Shown: positions 50,701-57,549 of the stretch, one piece after another
Position numbering within the stretch: position 1 is the first letter of the stretch
Layout: each line of letters starts with the position of its first letter
Assembly (NCBI GenBank): GCA_008360955.1
Contig: LUCM01002245.1
Span: forward strand, 8,745-72,744
Length of the DNA: 64,000 bases
Reading direction: 5' to 3'
Origin: Fasciolopsis buskii
Taxonomy: Eukaryota > Platyhelminthes > Trematoda > Plagiorchiida > Fasciolidae
Translations under genes and position numbers: made by a program
The notes under the pieces: generated by a model
Databases searched by the model: none
What the model saw: the letters and a program-made list of their open reading frames with translations, nothing else
Told to the model about the DNA's origin: nothing

Positions 50701-52179
50701 AGATCTGTGTGAAGCAGGAGATACGAATGACAACCAAGCAACTAATCCGACTCCCATTTTGATATCTCCTGAAGTTTGATTTTTGTGCTTCAGGATCTAC
50801 TAAAAGCACTATGGTCTCCATTGCCGATGAGAATTTTCACATGATCTTCTAGATTCGTTTGTAAAAAATTGTGCGAGCCTCAAGTCGGGTTACCCACACT
50901 AAAGATATCGATCGGTGGGCATCGATTATTCTGCGCCAGCAGCCGACAGTTGAACACATCAATAACTGGTGGATGCAACGTCTTTATGTAGTGCAATTCA
51001 GCAAACCGTTGCGTACCGGACCGGCTAGGCAATGGTTAATGGGCTTGACTCAATCTTTCGTCTCGGGTTCGGGCCTCAGTTCGGGCCTCAGTTCGGGCGC
51101 AGCAGATGTGCGCAGCACATGATTCTTCACAATGGTGTGACGTGTGCACCGCTTCCGTTGCTCCTTAATGGCGAGTTGAGCGTTGGATAAAACACGGTCA
51201 ACAATTTTACAAACCCAAAGGTCAACATAGCAAAAATACGGGAGTTATGTATGCATAGTATTTTTGCTTTGTTTCATTTCAGCTTTCCGATATTTCCTGC
51301 TCAGTGCTAAACTTCAAACCTATTATTTCATAAGGCGCTAGAAAAAGATAACGTCTTAACAGTCTAAAACGCAGCACGTGATGGTGAAGGTTGGAAATAA
51401 CTACGCCCGTTGAAACCATAAGGTATTGCGCAACCTTCAATCTTTTGTGCTTGTGCAATGGGAAACAAACCACGCTTTCCCCTGCTGTGAAGAGTTTTCC
51501 TGCTATGAACTACCGATTTATTGTGATATATCCTTCCAAAAACTGTTTGTCAACTCGCATGATAATCGTTTTTGTCCCTTGGGAAATAACTGCCAAAAGT
51601 TATCACCTGTTCATCCCTCTGCCTTGAATGTGAAATCAACGGAACAGTGCAACACACACCTCTTGCCGATGAACTATAGAACGATGATCTATAGAACCGT
51701 TGAAACCGGACATATGTATAAAGGCCCACTTTGGTTGTTTTTATCTGAGTTGCATGAGCCAAATTACAGGAAAATACACTCGGGTTAAACAGGGCAACAC
51801 TGGCCCGTAAGAAAATGAAAACATCCTCCGGGGTTCAGCTAACCGCTGTTGTTTATCAGAGATGGATGATATGTTGAGTTAACAGAAAAAGCGTCAAAAT
51901 CATTACGACTGCCTAAGCTAAACTCAGCTGGACATTCTGAACTGAGACACCATTGAGATTAGCCATCTAAAAGCACCGGTCAAAAATGAAGGCTAAAAAA
52001 ATGCTCCCTCTTATTCTCAAAAATCCGTTTTAAGAGCTGCAAAACAATTAATCTACCGTGAAGTGGATTATCCATACATTTATTAAGGATGAGGTGAGTA
52101 GTAAACTGGCCAAGAACAGTATCAAGAAACACTTACCCCCAATCCGGGAAGACAATACATCAAGTACTCTGCGGTAAGT
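22267..52179 (-). CDS. SLC47A-like: MATE-family multidrug/organic cation exporter (SLC47 type), 5'-incomplete, exons joined
   Basis: Eleven minus-strand exons, listed separately, encode about 393 residues. MATE proteins are membrane antiporters that expel organic cations and drugs in exchange for H+ or Na+. Seen in order: YLMYCLPGLG; RYLQAQNIVLP; an SNWGIIFRMGVPGVLM stretch with EEWCFE; LGAHAIAF; YM-VPLG; NVRVGQRLGAF; LFTED; FQAFEGVA; ACGRQSTGAI-GYY; a GAWYGLATG segment; and RTNWLEEA. These are the family blocks in family order. Nine of ten introns have compatible phases and clear sites; the tenth (to the last exon) is tentative. Animal MATEs usually have about 550-600 residues, so about 150 N-terminal residues (first three helices) are missing from this reconstruction. 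Introns run from 0.3 to 8.2 kb. Confidence 0.93.
23480..23685 (+). mobile_element. SINE-like repeat, copy 1
   Basis: The 3' two thirds (23,560-23,670) parallel 50,990-51,115: gtgctgaagttcaacaagcc versus gtagtgcaattcagcaaacc, then a gcctgcccgatag versus ggaccggctagg segment, then gtctcaggttcg versus gtctcgggttcg, and finally cagttcgggtgcggtggatatg. The ggttcgcgtccc segment is a B box, suggesting a pol III origin. It lies in the intron before the last MATE exon. Confidence 0.55.
23873..23967 (-). CDS. SLC47A-like: MATE exon 10 (helix 12)
   Basis: A 95-base exon after ATACAAAG, with donor CAG/GTGAGT, phase 1 to phase 0. It encodes a GAWYGLATGFGITTL stretch and ends RTNWLEEARQ, the NW-EA motif that closes the core fold. 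Confidence 0.95.
24877..25009 (-). CDS. SLC47A-like: MATE exon 9 (helices 10-11)
   Basis: A 133-base exon after CACTACAG, with donor CACG/GTGAGT, phase 0 to phase 1. It encodes VLLACGRQSTGAI followed by IGYYCIGMP, matching the R-G-Q-GA-N-GYY-GLP block of MATE proteins. Confidence 0.96.
25517..25586 (-). CDS. SLC47A-like: MATE exon 8 (helix 10 start)
   Basis: A 70-base exon after CTTTTCCTTTTCAG, with donor GCG/GTGAGT, phase 2 to phase 0. It encodes EVRLLASSLLPLLLVFQAFE plus GVA. The Glu of FEGVA aligns with human MATE1 Glu389. Confidence 0.95.
25887..25962 (-). CDS. SLC47A-like: MATE exon 7 (helix 9)
   Basis: A 76-base exon after a long pyrimidine tract ending CCGCAG, with donor GATCG/GTATGT, phase 1 to phase 2. 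It encodes VVAVCTGGPVIIFRDYLPLL and then FTED, the conserved R-D-L-FT-D end of helix 9. The intron before it is the longest in the gene (8,178 bases). Confidence 0.92.
25970..34135. other. Longest MATE intron, no supported feature inside
   Basis: The 8.2-kb interval between exons 6 and 7 contains only scattered frames under 145 codons on both strands (for example 32,353-32,787 minus and 28,433-28,750 plus). None has recognisable motifs, and I see no microsatellite. Confidence 0.6.
34141..34249 (-). CDS. SLC47A-like: MATE exon 6 (VPLG and RVG block)
   Basis: A 109-base exon between CATATTTCAG and ATAATTC/GTGAGT, phase 0 to phase 1. It encodes VPLGIFTAVNVRVGQRLGAF, the best-conserved MATE stretch, then a short loop and AYRTALAII leading into helix 9. 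Confidence 0.97.
34945..37431. repeat. 937-bp tandem repeat, two and two-thirds copies, with an assembly N
   Basis: Unit 1 spans 34,945-35,881 and unit 2 starts at 35,882, exactly 937 bases on. Unit 2 breaks off at 36,583, where a single N (36,584) joins it to a third copy entered about 90 bases inside the unit and running to 37,431. I see no base differences between copies, and the 103-codon plus frame and 69-codon minus frame recur identically. The unit contains no recognised gene. It lies inside the intron between MATE exons 5 and 6. Confidence 0.95.
38190..38364 (+). repeat. Dispersed repeat family R1, copy 1, with TA tract
   Basis: A core from about gcccgggagcacacgaccga (38,197), through cgcgattattgtcgctggtc and tatgcgtgcccatg, to catccacatatttgtacagt and a cagtccgaatc segment is shared with 43,080-43,200 and, more distantly, 52,390-52,490. 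A (TA)n tract follows at 38,346-38,364. Confidence 0.65.
40281..40354. repeat. Long (TA)n microsatellite in a MATE intron
   Basis: About 74 bases of TA with one early interruption (tatatataca), starting about 130 bases inside the intron after exon 5. Confidence 0.95.
40484..40551 (-). CDS. SLC47A-like: MATE exon 5 (helix 8)
   Basis: A 68-base exon with acceptor TTTCCCAG and donor ATG/GTGAGT, phase 1 to phase 0. It encodes GEVTLGAHAIAFQ and ends SIIYM, the residues preceding VPLG. The position aligned with human Glu300 is Gln in AFQI. A 74-base (TA)n tract lies about 130 bases into the following intron. Confidence 0.95.
41538..41995. repeat. Cluster of short TA/CATA microsatellites
   Basis: TA-rich tracts lie at about 41,538-41,560, 41,620-41,640 and 41,952-41,994. 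The flanking DNA shows no gene. Confidence 0.7.
43050..43258 (+). repeat. Dispersed repeat family R1, copy 2, with TA tract
   Basis: The core reads ggctttccgcggaagaacaa, then cgcttattgctatccgtcag, tatgggtagccgatgg, a catccgtatacttatgc segment and tctgaatcagtatgtcacca, with the same order and spacing as 38,197-38,315. An interrupted TA tract follows at 43,207-43,258. The 153-codon minus frame at 42,641-43,102 overlaps its 5' part. Confidence 0.65.
43324..43440 (-). CDS. SLC47A-like: MATE exon 4 (helix 7, glutamate pair)
   Basis: A 117-base exon between CATTTTTCAG and CAG/GTCAGT, phase 1 to phase 1. It holds an SNWGIIFRMGVPGVLM segment, the W-LA-P-LM block, then EEWCFEALTFVAG. By eye the first and last Glu of EEWCFE, five residues apart, align with Glu273 and Glu278 of human MATE1. 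Confidence 0.95.
45385..45391 (-). other. GC splice donor (GC-AG intron)
   Basis: The base A at 45,391 is followed by GCAAGT on the minus strand, the standard GC-donor sequence. No GT nearby keeps the frame, while this GC site joins precisely to the acceptor at 43,441-43,442. Confidence 0.85.
45391..45488 (-). CDS. SLC47A-like: MATE exon 3 (helix 6), followed by a GC donor
   Basis: A 98-base exon after CCCCCCACATCAG. The split codon with the previous exon reads AG|G (Arg). A hydrophobic helix (FAFMFLGVLTYLCL) is followed by ETWP, the TW pair at the end of helix 6. The donor is A/GCAAGT, so this intron is of the GC-AG class. The frame is restored exactly with the next exon (A|AG, Lys). Confidence 0.9.
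45900..47050 (+). mobile_element. RTE-like LINE, decayed, inside a MATE intron and around exon 3
   Basis: Read across frames on the plus strand, a GEDGIPPE-like segment (near 46,755) is followed by IPNDWNNFICLTVPKKEDL (near 46,832-46,888), the IP-DW-S-I-PI-KKGD block of RTE elements. A KRISLIDI-like stretch (near 46,900) corresponds to NYRGISL. The preceding 0.8 kb is probably the linker and endonuclease end, poorly preserved. Motifs A to D are not readable. It lies between MATE exons 2 and 3 in the opposite orientation. Confidence 0.6.
47569..47638 (-). mobile_element. tRNA-like SINE head next to a TA tract
   Basis: On the minus strand GGCTCAAATCCCG resembles a B box, preceded by a GCGCATCTACGTCTTATG segment. 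The long TA tract starts immediately beyond it. A full cloverleaf is not supported. Confidence 0.35.
47639..47710. repeat. (TA)n microsatellite, about 72 bases
   Basis: An essentially uninterrupted TA run. It makes both minus-strand frames across it read as Ile-Tyr repeats, which are not genes. Confidence 0.95.
47711..47800 (+). repeat. TA-flanked dispersed repeat fragment, copy 2
   Basis: It starts ggtaccggtttgttcgctga and continues gctgggcaatttggttgcaa, then a ttcatcacc segment, matching 10,818-10,880 with a few substitutions. In both copies the block abuts a TA tract on its left. Confidence 0.7.
47924..48066 (-). CDS. SLC47A-like: MATE exon 2 (helices 4-5)
   Basis: A 143-base exon with a strong acceptor (TTTTTCCGCTTCAG) and a CTTAG/GTGAGC donor, phase 0 to phase 2. 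It contains GRYLQAQNIVLP, one of the most diagnostic MATE blocks (KYLQ-Q-V-P), and ends with ARYNLGLR, equivalent to the LGV-G segment after helix 5. A dispersed repeat and TA tract lie about 130 bases downstream in the intron. Confidence 0.92.
49781..49965 (+). pseudogene. Possible gag remnant of an LTR retrotransposon
   Basis: A 60-codon plus frame contains DPNPRAWFC, resembling the P-WF segment near the start of Ty3/Gypsy gag in invertebrates, but no other gag or pol block follows. The similarity rests on one short motif, so the call is weak. Confidence 0.25.
50890..51125 (+). mobile_element. SINE-like repeat, copy 2, with internal 12-base duplication
   Basis: It is homologous to 23,480-23,685. 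A ttcgggcctcag unit is repeated in tandem near 51,065-51,090, producing an apparent in-frame Ser/Gly repeat in the 83-codon frame here. The open frame is therefore a repeat artefact rather than a gene. It lies upstream (minus-strand sense) of MATE exon 2. Confidence 0.55.
52137..52179 (-). CDS. SLC47A-like: MATE exon 1 of those found (helix 4 start)
   Basis: A 43-base exon follows TTTCCTTACAG and ends GGATTGGGG before GTAAGTG. It starts in phase 2 (one base completes a codon) and ends in phase 0. The peptide LTAEYLMYCLPGLG matches the A-Y-P-L block before helix 4. A preceding exon must end with two coding bases; I could not find it. Confidence 0.85.
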
Positions 52180-52329
52180 CTGTAAGGAAACGACAAAACA
52201 GCGGTCAGTGTATTAGGCTCAGATGAGCGAATAAGGAGAACATAAGGGAACTGGCGTCTGTATTTCTACCGAACCGTTTGTTCAGGTGATACAGATTTTG
52301 GTGTGCACAGTAATTTCCGTCAACAGTTC

Positions 52330-52500
52330 AAAATGTAGGGAATCTGTGATTATCGTTGTCAGTATTACGTGTTGTACACAACTGGATGGACAACATTTCC
52401 CCGGAAGCTCACGAACGATTTTGTGCCTATTGTCAGTCGTCAGACGTGCGTACCCAGTACTCTCCTGTTAACCATCTTCAAACCTGTGCACTCTTTTGTT
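52330..52500 (+). repeat. Dispersed repeat family R1, copy 3
   Basis: It carries acatttccccggaagctcac, then cgattttgtgcctattgtca and gtcgtcagacgtgcgtaccc, parallel to the other two copies. No TA tract follows; the end instead holds an ataaaatctcg segment. Confidence 0.5.
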
Positions 52501-52837
52501 AGTTTCTCAATAAAATCTCGTGAATCGTTAAGAATTATACGGTGAGTAAACGAAAAAGTTTAGACGGATCACCGTGCGATTCTTAAGTGCAATTACCATC
52601 CATTCACAGTCCTAGTGGGTCAAATGAAATTCTAATGAAAATCACCGGTTATCTTCCTAATTACGACGAGATGTTGCACATGGCAATTTCATCCTGTACA
52701 TATAAGTGTCACATGATGCTGAACATGCCCTGGTAAAGAACCTACTGTGTGCAACAATCGGTTTATCAGACTAGCTCGAAGTATTGATGCCTGGTTTCAG
52801 GCGTATTGATTTGCTTCCTAAACACAGGAGTGGTACT

Positions 52838-53174
52838 TCATGTTTGACCTATTCCACCAAAGCGCCCGACGATGGTCACACGGTCGACATCGCGATTTGT
52901 TGAATTTGCCTTGCTGACGTTAATACTCCCACCACGGGTTACATTCATACTTCTCACGTTTTCGACACCCCTTCCCGGTGGTGTAAATGTACCCCTATGG
53001 TGGACAGAATTTCGGTCGCTGAATTGATTCACCACCTGACATACACTGGTTTTTATTTGAGCAGCGTTTTATCATACCAAGTTAACTAGCACTATTAATT
53101 TCTATTTACGCTCAAATCTACCATAAATTGCAAAATTATAAGTCCCAGTAGCCAGAATAACCCGAAAATCAAGG
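52838..53174 (-). CDS. Terminal exon (and probable penultimate exon) of an unrecognised membrane protein
   Basis: A 198-base minus exon (53,035-52,838) follows TATGTCAG and stops at TGA. It encodes a polar, Gly/Asn/Arg-rich 65-residue tail with GTFTPPGRG and TIVGRFGGIGQT at the end. About 87 bases upstream, 53,174-53,122 encodes one membrane helix (LIFGLFWLLGLIILQFM) and ends in ATG/GTAGAT, phase 0, compatible with the tail. The pair reads as a last helix plus cytosolic C-terminus. The upstream acceptor is poor. The family is not recognised. Its position just upstream of the first MATE exon found makes it unclear where the MATE 5' exons lie. Confidence 0.35.
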
Positions 53175-53199
53175 CTCCATTTCACGGATATGTTCAAGC

Positions 53200-55190
53200 A
53201 GAAATCTTTGAAATATGAACAAGTGGACAAATTGCAAAATCATTCAAAAACGTTTTAGCCTACTGACTGTCATTAAGTTGATCAACATAGGCTAGAATAC
53301 TTCGAGTGAAATCATTAGTGATGTTTACGTTCAGTGTCATACAGATCGCAGAACTGTTTTTTTTTTCATTAGCACATCTATCACTTTATGAGAAAAACAT
53401 CCGTGAGTAAACTATGGTCGAGTAGAATGTGTCTTAAATACGGATCATTTAAATTATCGGTCGGAAATGATAACCGTATCTAGAGTAACTAAAAACAACT
53501 TCCAGTGTGATTCTGTGGATTAGGCACACAAAATCAGTAACTCCAAGTTTCTCTAATTTTAGCACTGGGCGAATTCACATTTGTTCGATCACAGTTACCT
53601 CTTCACAAATGCCGATTTTCTGCGTTACATTCAAATACGAAGAATTCCCGCTTATTTCCATCTATTAAGTATTTGGATCGTGTGACCTAATGGGCACTAG
53701 TTTCAGGGCCAGCTTCCAATACAGTACCCGATCAGCTCTTCAGCACTTAACGCCAATGATCATAACTGATTAACAAGCACATTCATAAGTCAATTATCAG
53801 CAAACGGATTAGAGACACTGATGAGTGATGAATAACTTAATAAGAATGTAGTGTCAACTAGGAATGGATTAACTAATGCAATGATTAGTGCGCTAGACAA
53901 CCGATCGATACGACAAATCGAGATTTACTGAGTAAAATCACTACAACATACGAAATTAACATTCACCGTTGACGAGTAACTGACCATTAAAGAAGTGAAT
54001 GCTTTACACAGCTGCCTAACCTCTGGTTTGTCAGTATCCATCCGCAGGACCCAAAATCCAAACGATCTCTGCTATTTAATCCCATATCGAATAGACGAGA
54101 AGTTACTAATGATTGTAGTTGTTACCCATAGCATTCAGACTTTCTTTTCATTTTAGGCGTCGTCCCTGTAGGAAAACTGAGCAGTAATTTTTCCTTTTTA
54201 AACAATTAATTTTTCTACTAATAGACCCGGGCGAAATTTATGTAACATTTTAATGGAATTGTTCCGTAAGACCGTGTCGTCGTCAACCCTACACTAGCAA
54301 CCAACCGTGAAGCCAAGTTCACGATAAATTTAGAAAGAAGTATCCGCTACCAGATTGTCAAAAATAGACTGTAGTCCACTAAGGCAATGGCAAACACTGC
54401 AGCGCAAAGGAGACACGACGCATGTTCACATAGTAACATACGATTTTAGTTTCTTCCATTCGTCCGATAATATAGCTAACTTAAATTCGAAAACTTCCCC
54501 CATCTAATTAGTTTTGCAAATTATTATTTTGTAATTGGTCCTTTGTTATTTCTCACTTTCTTTTTCTCCTTTGAGTGGATGGTGTTGTGAGAAAATACGA
54601 AAAAGCAGAGCACTTTGGTTCAAGAGTGATGGCTGCAAAACTTGAATCGAACTGAAACCAAATTCTTGTTGCCATACCATTTCTTAGTAGCTTCCTCAGC
54701 TCAGTATAATACCTTGTGCAGTTTCGTTAAGTCGAGTCACTTTCAAAAAATAAAGAATAGTGAGCTATTAGGATCCGAGAACTGTTTACCGGTTTTAGCA
54801 AAAAATCAACATTTTACAACAACCGCAGAGATTGTCATGGACTTGGTTTTCTCATTGCAACTCATGAGCTTGCTTGGGATGGCAATTGTTGAAAAACGTT
54901 CGTGCCTGGCTTTTATTCCGTATGAAGTGTATCATAAAAAACACTCGGACTGTTTTATTGCTGTATGTATCTGCTCTGGAGACAACAAATTGCGAAACAT
55001 TTTGTGGAAAACCCAATTCGCATTGTTTCCTGCAGCTATCTGCAGTCAACTGACGTGCAATTAGATCGTGTCTATGACTAGAAGAACGTCACCTTTCTCC
55101 CGTCTACTCGAAAACTGTAATGTTGGATAAACATCATTCCACGGTCTTGTTGATAACCTATCGGATCAAAACAACAAAGGTATACCATTA
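53200..55190. other. No supported gene
   Basis: Includes a 140-codon plus frame (54,642-55,064) without recognisable motif and several acceptor- or donor-like sites on the minus strand that do not pair into exons. Confidence 0.45.
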
Positions 55191-55196
55191 CCTCAA

Positions 55197-55280
55197 TTAC
55201 TTCGCGTTATCTGGTTGATCACGAACATACCGGATGGCGGTTTGTGCAGCAGGATTTGGTGGAGGCTTAGCCTTCTTCTT
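55197..55280 (-). CDS. Candidate terminal exon, basic proline-rich C-terminus
   Basis: After a CGTTATCAG acceptor, 27 codons read KKKAKPPPNPAAQTAIRYVR followed by DQPDNAK and TAA (55,199-55,197). The lysine/proline start and charged end look like a real protein tail rather than random AT-rich translation, and the upstream frame closes soon before the acceptor. No upstream exon was identified and I do not recognise the family. Confidence 0.35.
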   Translation of the reverse strand, partial: KKKAKPPPNPAAQTAIRYVRDQPDNAK

Positions 55281-56439
55281 CTGATAACGTGATGCAATTT
55301 TTAACCAGAGGTTGAGTTCAATTTAGAAATTTTCTTTATTTTGATAACTGGGCACGCAGATGACATGATGCGGTTGAACGTTAGTTTCAACTAATCAGCT
55401 CTTGTACTATTATTTGTATGGTCTTCAAAACCTCAAAGAGAACAAAGATCAGCAGGTAAACAGCGTCGAATTGTGAATGGGAAACGATACCTCAGAACTG
55501 TATCATGTTCTTTTGTAGATTGTAAACGCCAGCTATTTTCCTCTTTGTGAACTGACTGTCCTTTGTTCTGTTCAAATCTAAACTAAATGACAGCGAGTAA
55601 TAAACCTCAAGTTTTCATCCGATAAGCAATAAGTGCTTTCCTCATTCCCGTCTTCTACAATAAATTAATGATCGACAAATGTAGACAAACGCCTTAGCTT
55701 TAAAACTATCAAACTTACACTGAATTGTGGAGTGAAGCCCCAGAACGGCAAAGTCAAATTCCGATGAGTTGCACAATTAAACCTACTGACGATTCTCACA
55801 ACATCCTGGTGTTGTTAACCGAGCGGTTGTCATTTCCCCGGTGCGCACACAACACTTTGAGGTGGTTCAGCATTCCCAGAAGATTCCACCATTCACACTC
55901 GATATCAGCCAACAAAGTTCTGATAGTCATTTTAAACTTGCGTACAACTGATTCAGTTTAGTGCCACCTTTGGCAAGGACTTATCAAAAGAATGAAGTTT
56001 TTGTCTGGTGTATTAGTCTAATTTTGCTGCCACACGACGATGGAATGACAGCCGAATTGGAATAGGAGACGATAAAGAACGAAAGTCCAACCCAATTCTT
56101 GAATAAATCCTAAAACAAGTTGATATTTCTTATCTTTCAATGAACAAGAATAAAGTGGTATTTGGCTACGCCGCTATCCATAACCATTGAGGTTAAACAG
56201 ATTGTGGTAAATCAGAAACGAAATATTGGCAATCGATTTTCCATTATATTCTGAATGGAATGTTTTGTGATCCCAAAACGAAGTGCGCACTGTACACAGT
56301 TCCCAAAAGTCTGCAAATTTATGAGAAACAGCAAACCCAGACAAACAATGAATGACATCACAAAGTGACAAAATGGCTCTAAAAGTCCGACCACTGATAA
56401 CATGAGACCCACAAGAATTGTCTGTGATAGTTAGGCTTG

Positions 56440-57540
56440 AAGGAGGCAGACCCTTGAAGTCTGATAACTTAAGCTGCGAGTAAGATTGTACAGGAGGCTA
56501 CGACCACAATGAACAGAGAAGGCAAGCGATCCCGCCGAAGGAACCAATCAGAAGTCGCCCGCAGAAGCAACAAAGATTATATCAAAAGCTGCGGGAAGGA
56601 ACCAAACAGGCGAAATTCCCGCGTTTTCGTCAGCACTGAGATGGCAAAATATGGTGTAAGTGAAATGGCAATCACAGACCAGAGCGCGTCTTGAATCGAA
56701 AAAATTCTGCGATACTATGGACCAATGGGGACTCCCGCGAAGACGAACGCCATCACATCACCTCCAGACAAACCGAATGACGACAAGTATCCATAGGAGG
56801 ATGAAAGAATGGTTAAACAATCACCAAAAAACCGGGAAGATGGGCTACCTGCAGTACTGCTCAGTTAACGTACAACACAGCACCTAACTACGGGAATAAA
56901 ACCGTTTGAGCTTATGTTCGGTCGGGGACCCAAGAGCAGCGCTGGATATGTAACTTAACAGTAAAACAGCACCAGAGCAGACAGTATGAAACCGAGAGCA
57001 CCTAGAAAAGACGGCAGTTCAACGGACGACAGACATGAAAAATCGGAGCACTAGGTTTGAGGTTCTAGGGCCAAAATCCAGTAAATTCCAAAGATGGTGG
57101 AACGACCCGAATGCCATTTCAAAGCGAAAGGACACATATCTTCGGGTTAACCGAAGCACATGGGGAAGGTAGGTAAACAGAGGAGATCTAGCACCGCGGA
57201 CAGAATGGGACCCATATACTATAGAAAGGACGAGTGTTGAAGGGGATAAGACCACAAAATATGGAGAGGGTAATCGACCCGGCTACAAGAACCAGTCAGA
57301 TTCAGTTGTCCAAAGAAGCAACAACGACTATGTCAAAAACGTTGTCCACAGACAAGGACCGCGTTAGCAACAAACAGGCACAGCAGAGACAGAACTCAGA
57401 TATACGGCACGACTCTCCCAGCTGAGGACTACATTTCGAGTCGTCACTCAGGTCAGTCAGAGCAACACAGCTAGAGAAAGGTCAAAGGAAAGAAAAGCAG
57501 TAGTGTTCGGCACAAAGTAAAACCAGGCCGGGAACACCCA
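56440..57540 (+). pseudogene. Ty3/Gypsy LTR retrotransposon integrase remnant
   Basis: Across shifted plus frames the second half of an integrase core is visible. An AKYGVSEMAITDQS segment (56,650-56,690) corresponds to the YG-P-HTDQG region with the second catalytic Asp. It is followed by LESKKF, then a HHLQTNRM segment where PYHPQ-G-VER is expected. Near 56,860 a VQHST/AYNTAP stretch and then an FELMFGRGPRAALD-like segment match the AYN-FG-P-LD end. A long polar tail continues to about 57,540. Frameshifts and stops make it inactive. The base composition is richer in A, C and G than its flanks. Confidence 0.65.
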
Positions 57541-57549
57541 GTTAGTTAG

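Noticed and set aside
51426..51788. 120-codon plus frame rich in Cys
   Set aside because: A minus frame and another plus frame compete over the same bases, and no motif or splice context was found.
53812..53850. CTGATGAG, the core of a hammerhead ribozyme as found in schistosome SINEs
   Set aside because: No GAAA core partner or flanking stems follow within the needed distance; the other ctgatga occurrences in the window fail the same test.
53998..54054. Minus segment ending ACCAGAG/GTTAGG, in the right phase for MATE exon 1
   Set aside because: The encoded residues do not resemble the helix 3 region and the acceptor has no pyrimidine tract.
54330..54402. Minus stretch CLSGLQSIFDNL after a strong CTGCAG acceptor, like the MATE GLSSA-DTL block
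   Set aside because: It lacks the following SQ-G residues and the donor is weak; it cannot be linked to exon 1. Kept only as a possibility for the missing 5' part.
56212..56412. Minus hydrophobic frame considered as MATE helix 1
   Set aside because: It lacks the GHLG and N-G blocks that follow helix 1 and cannot be phased to other exons.
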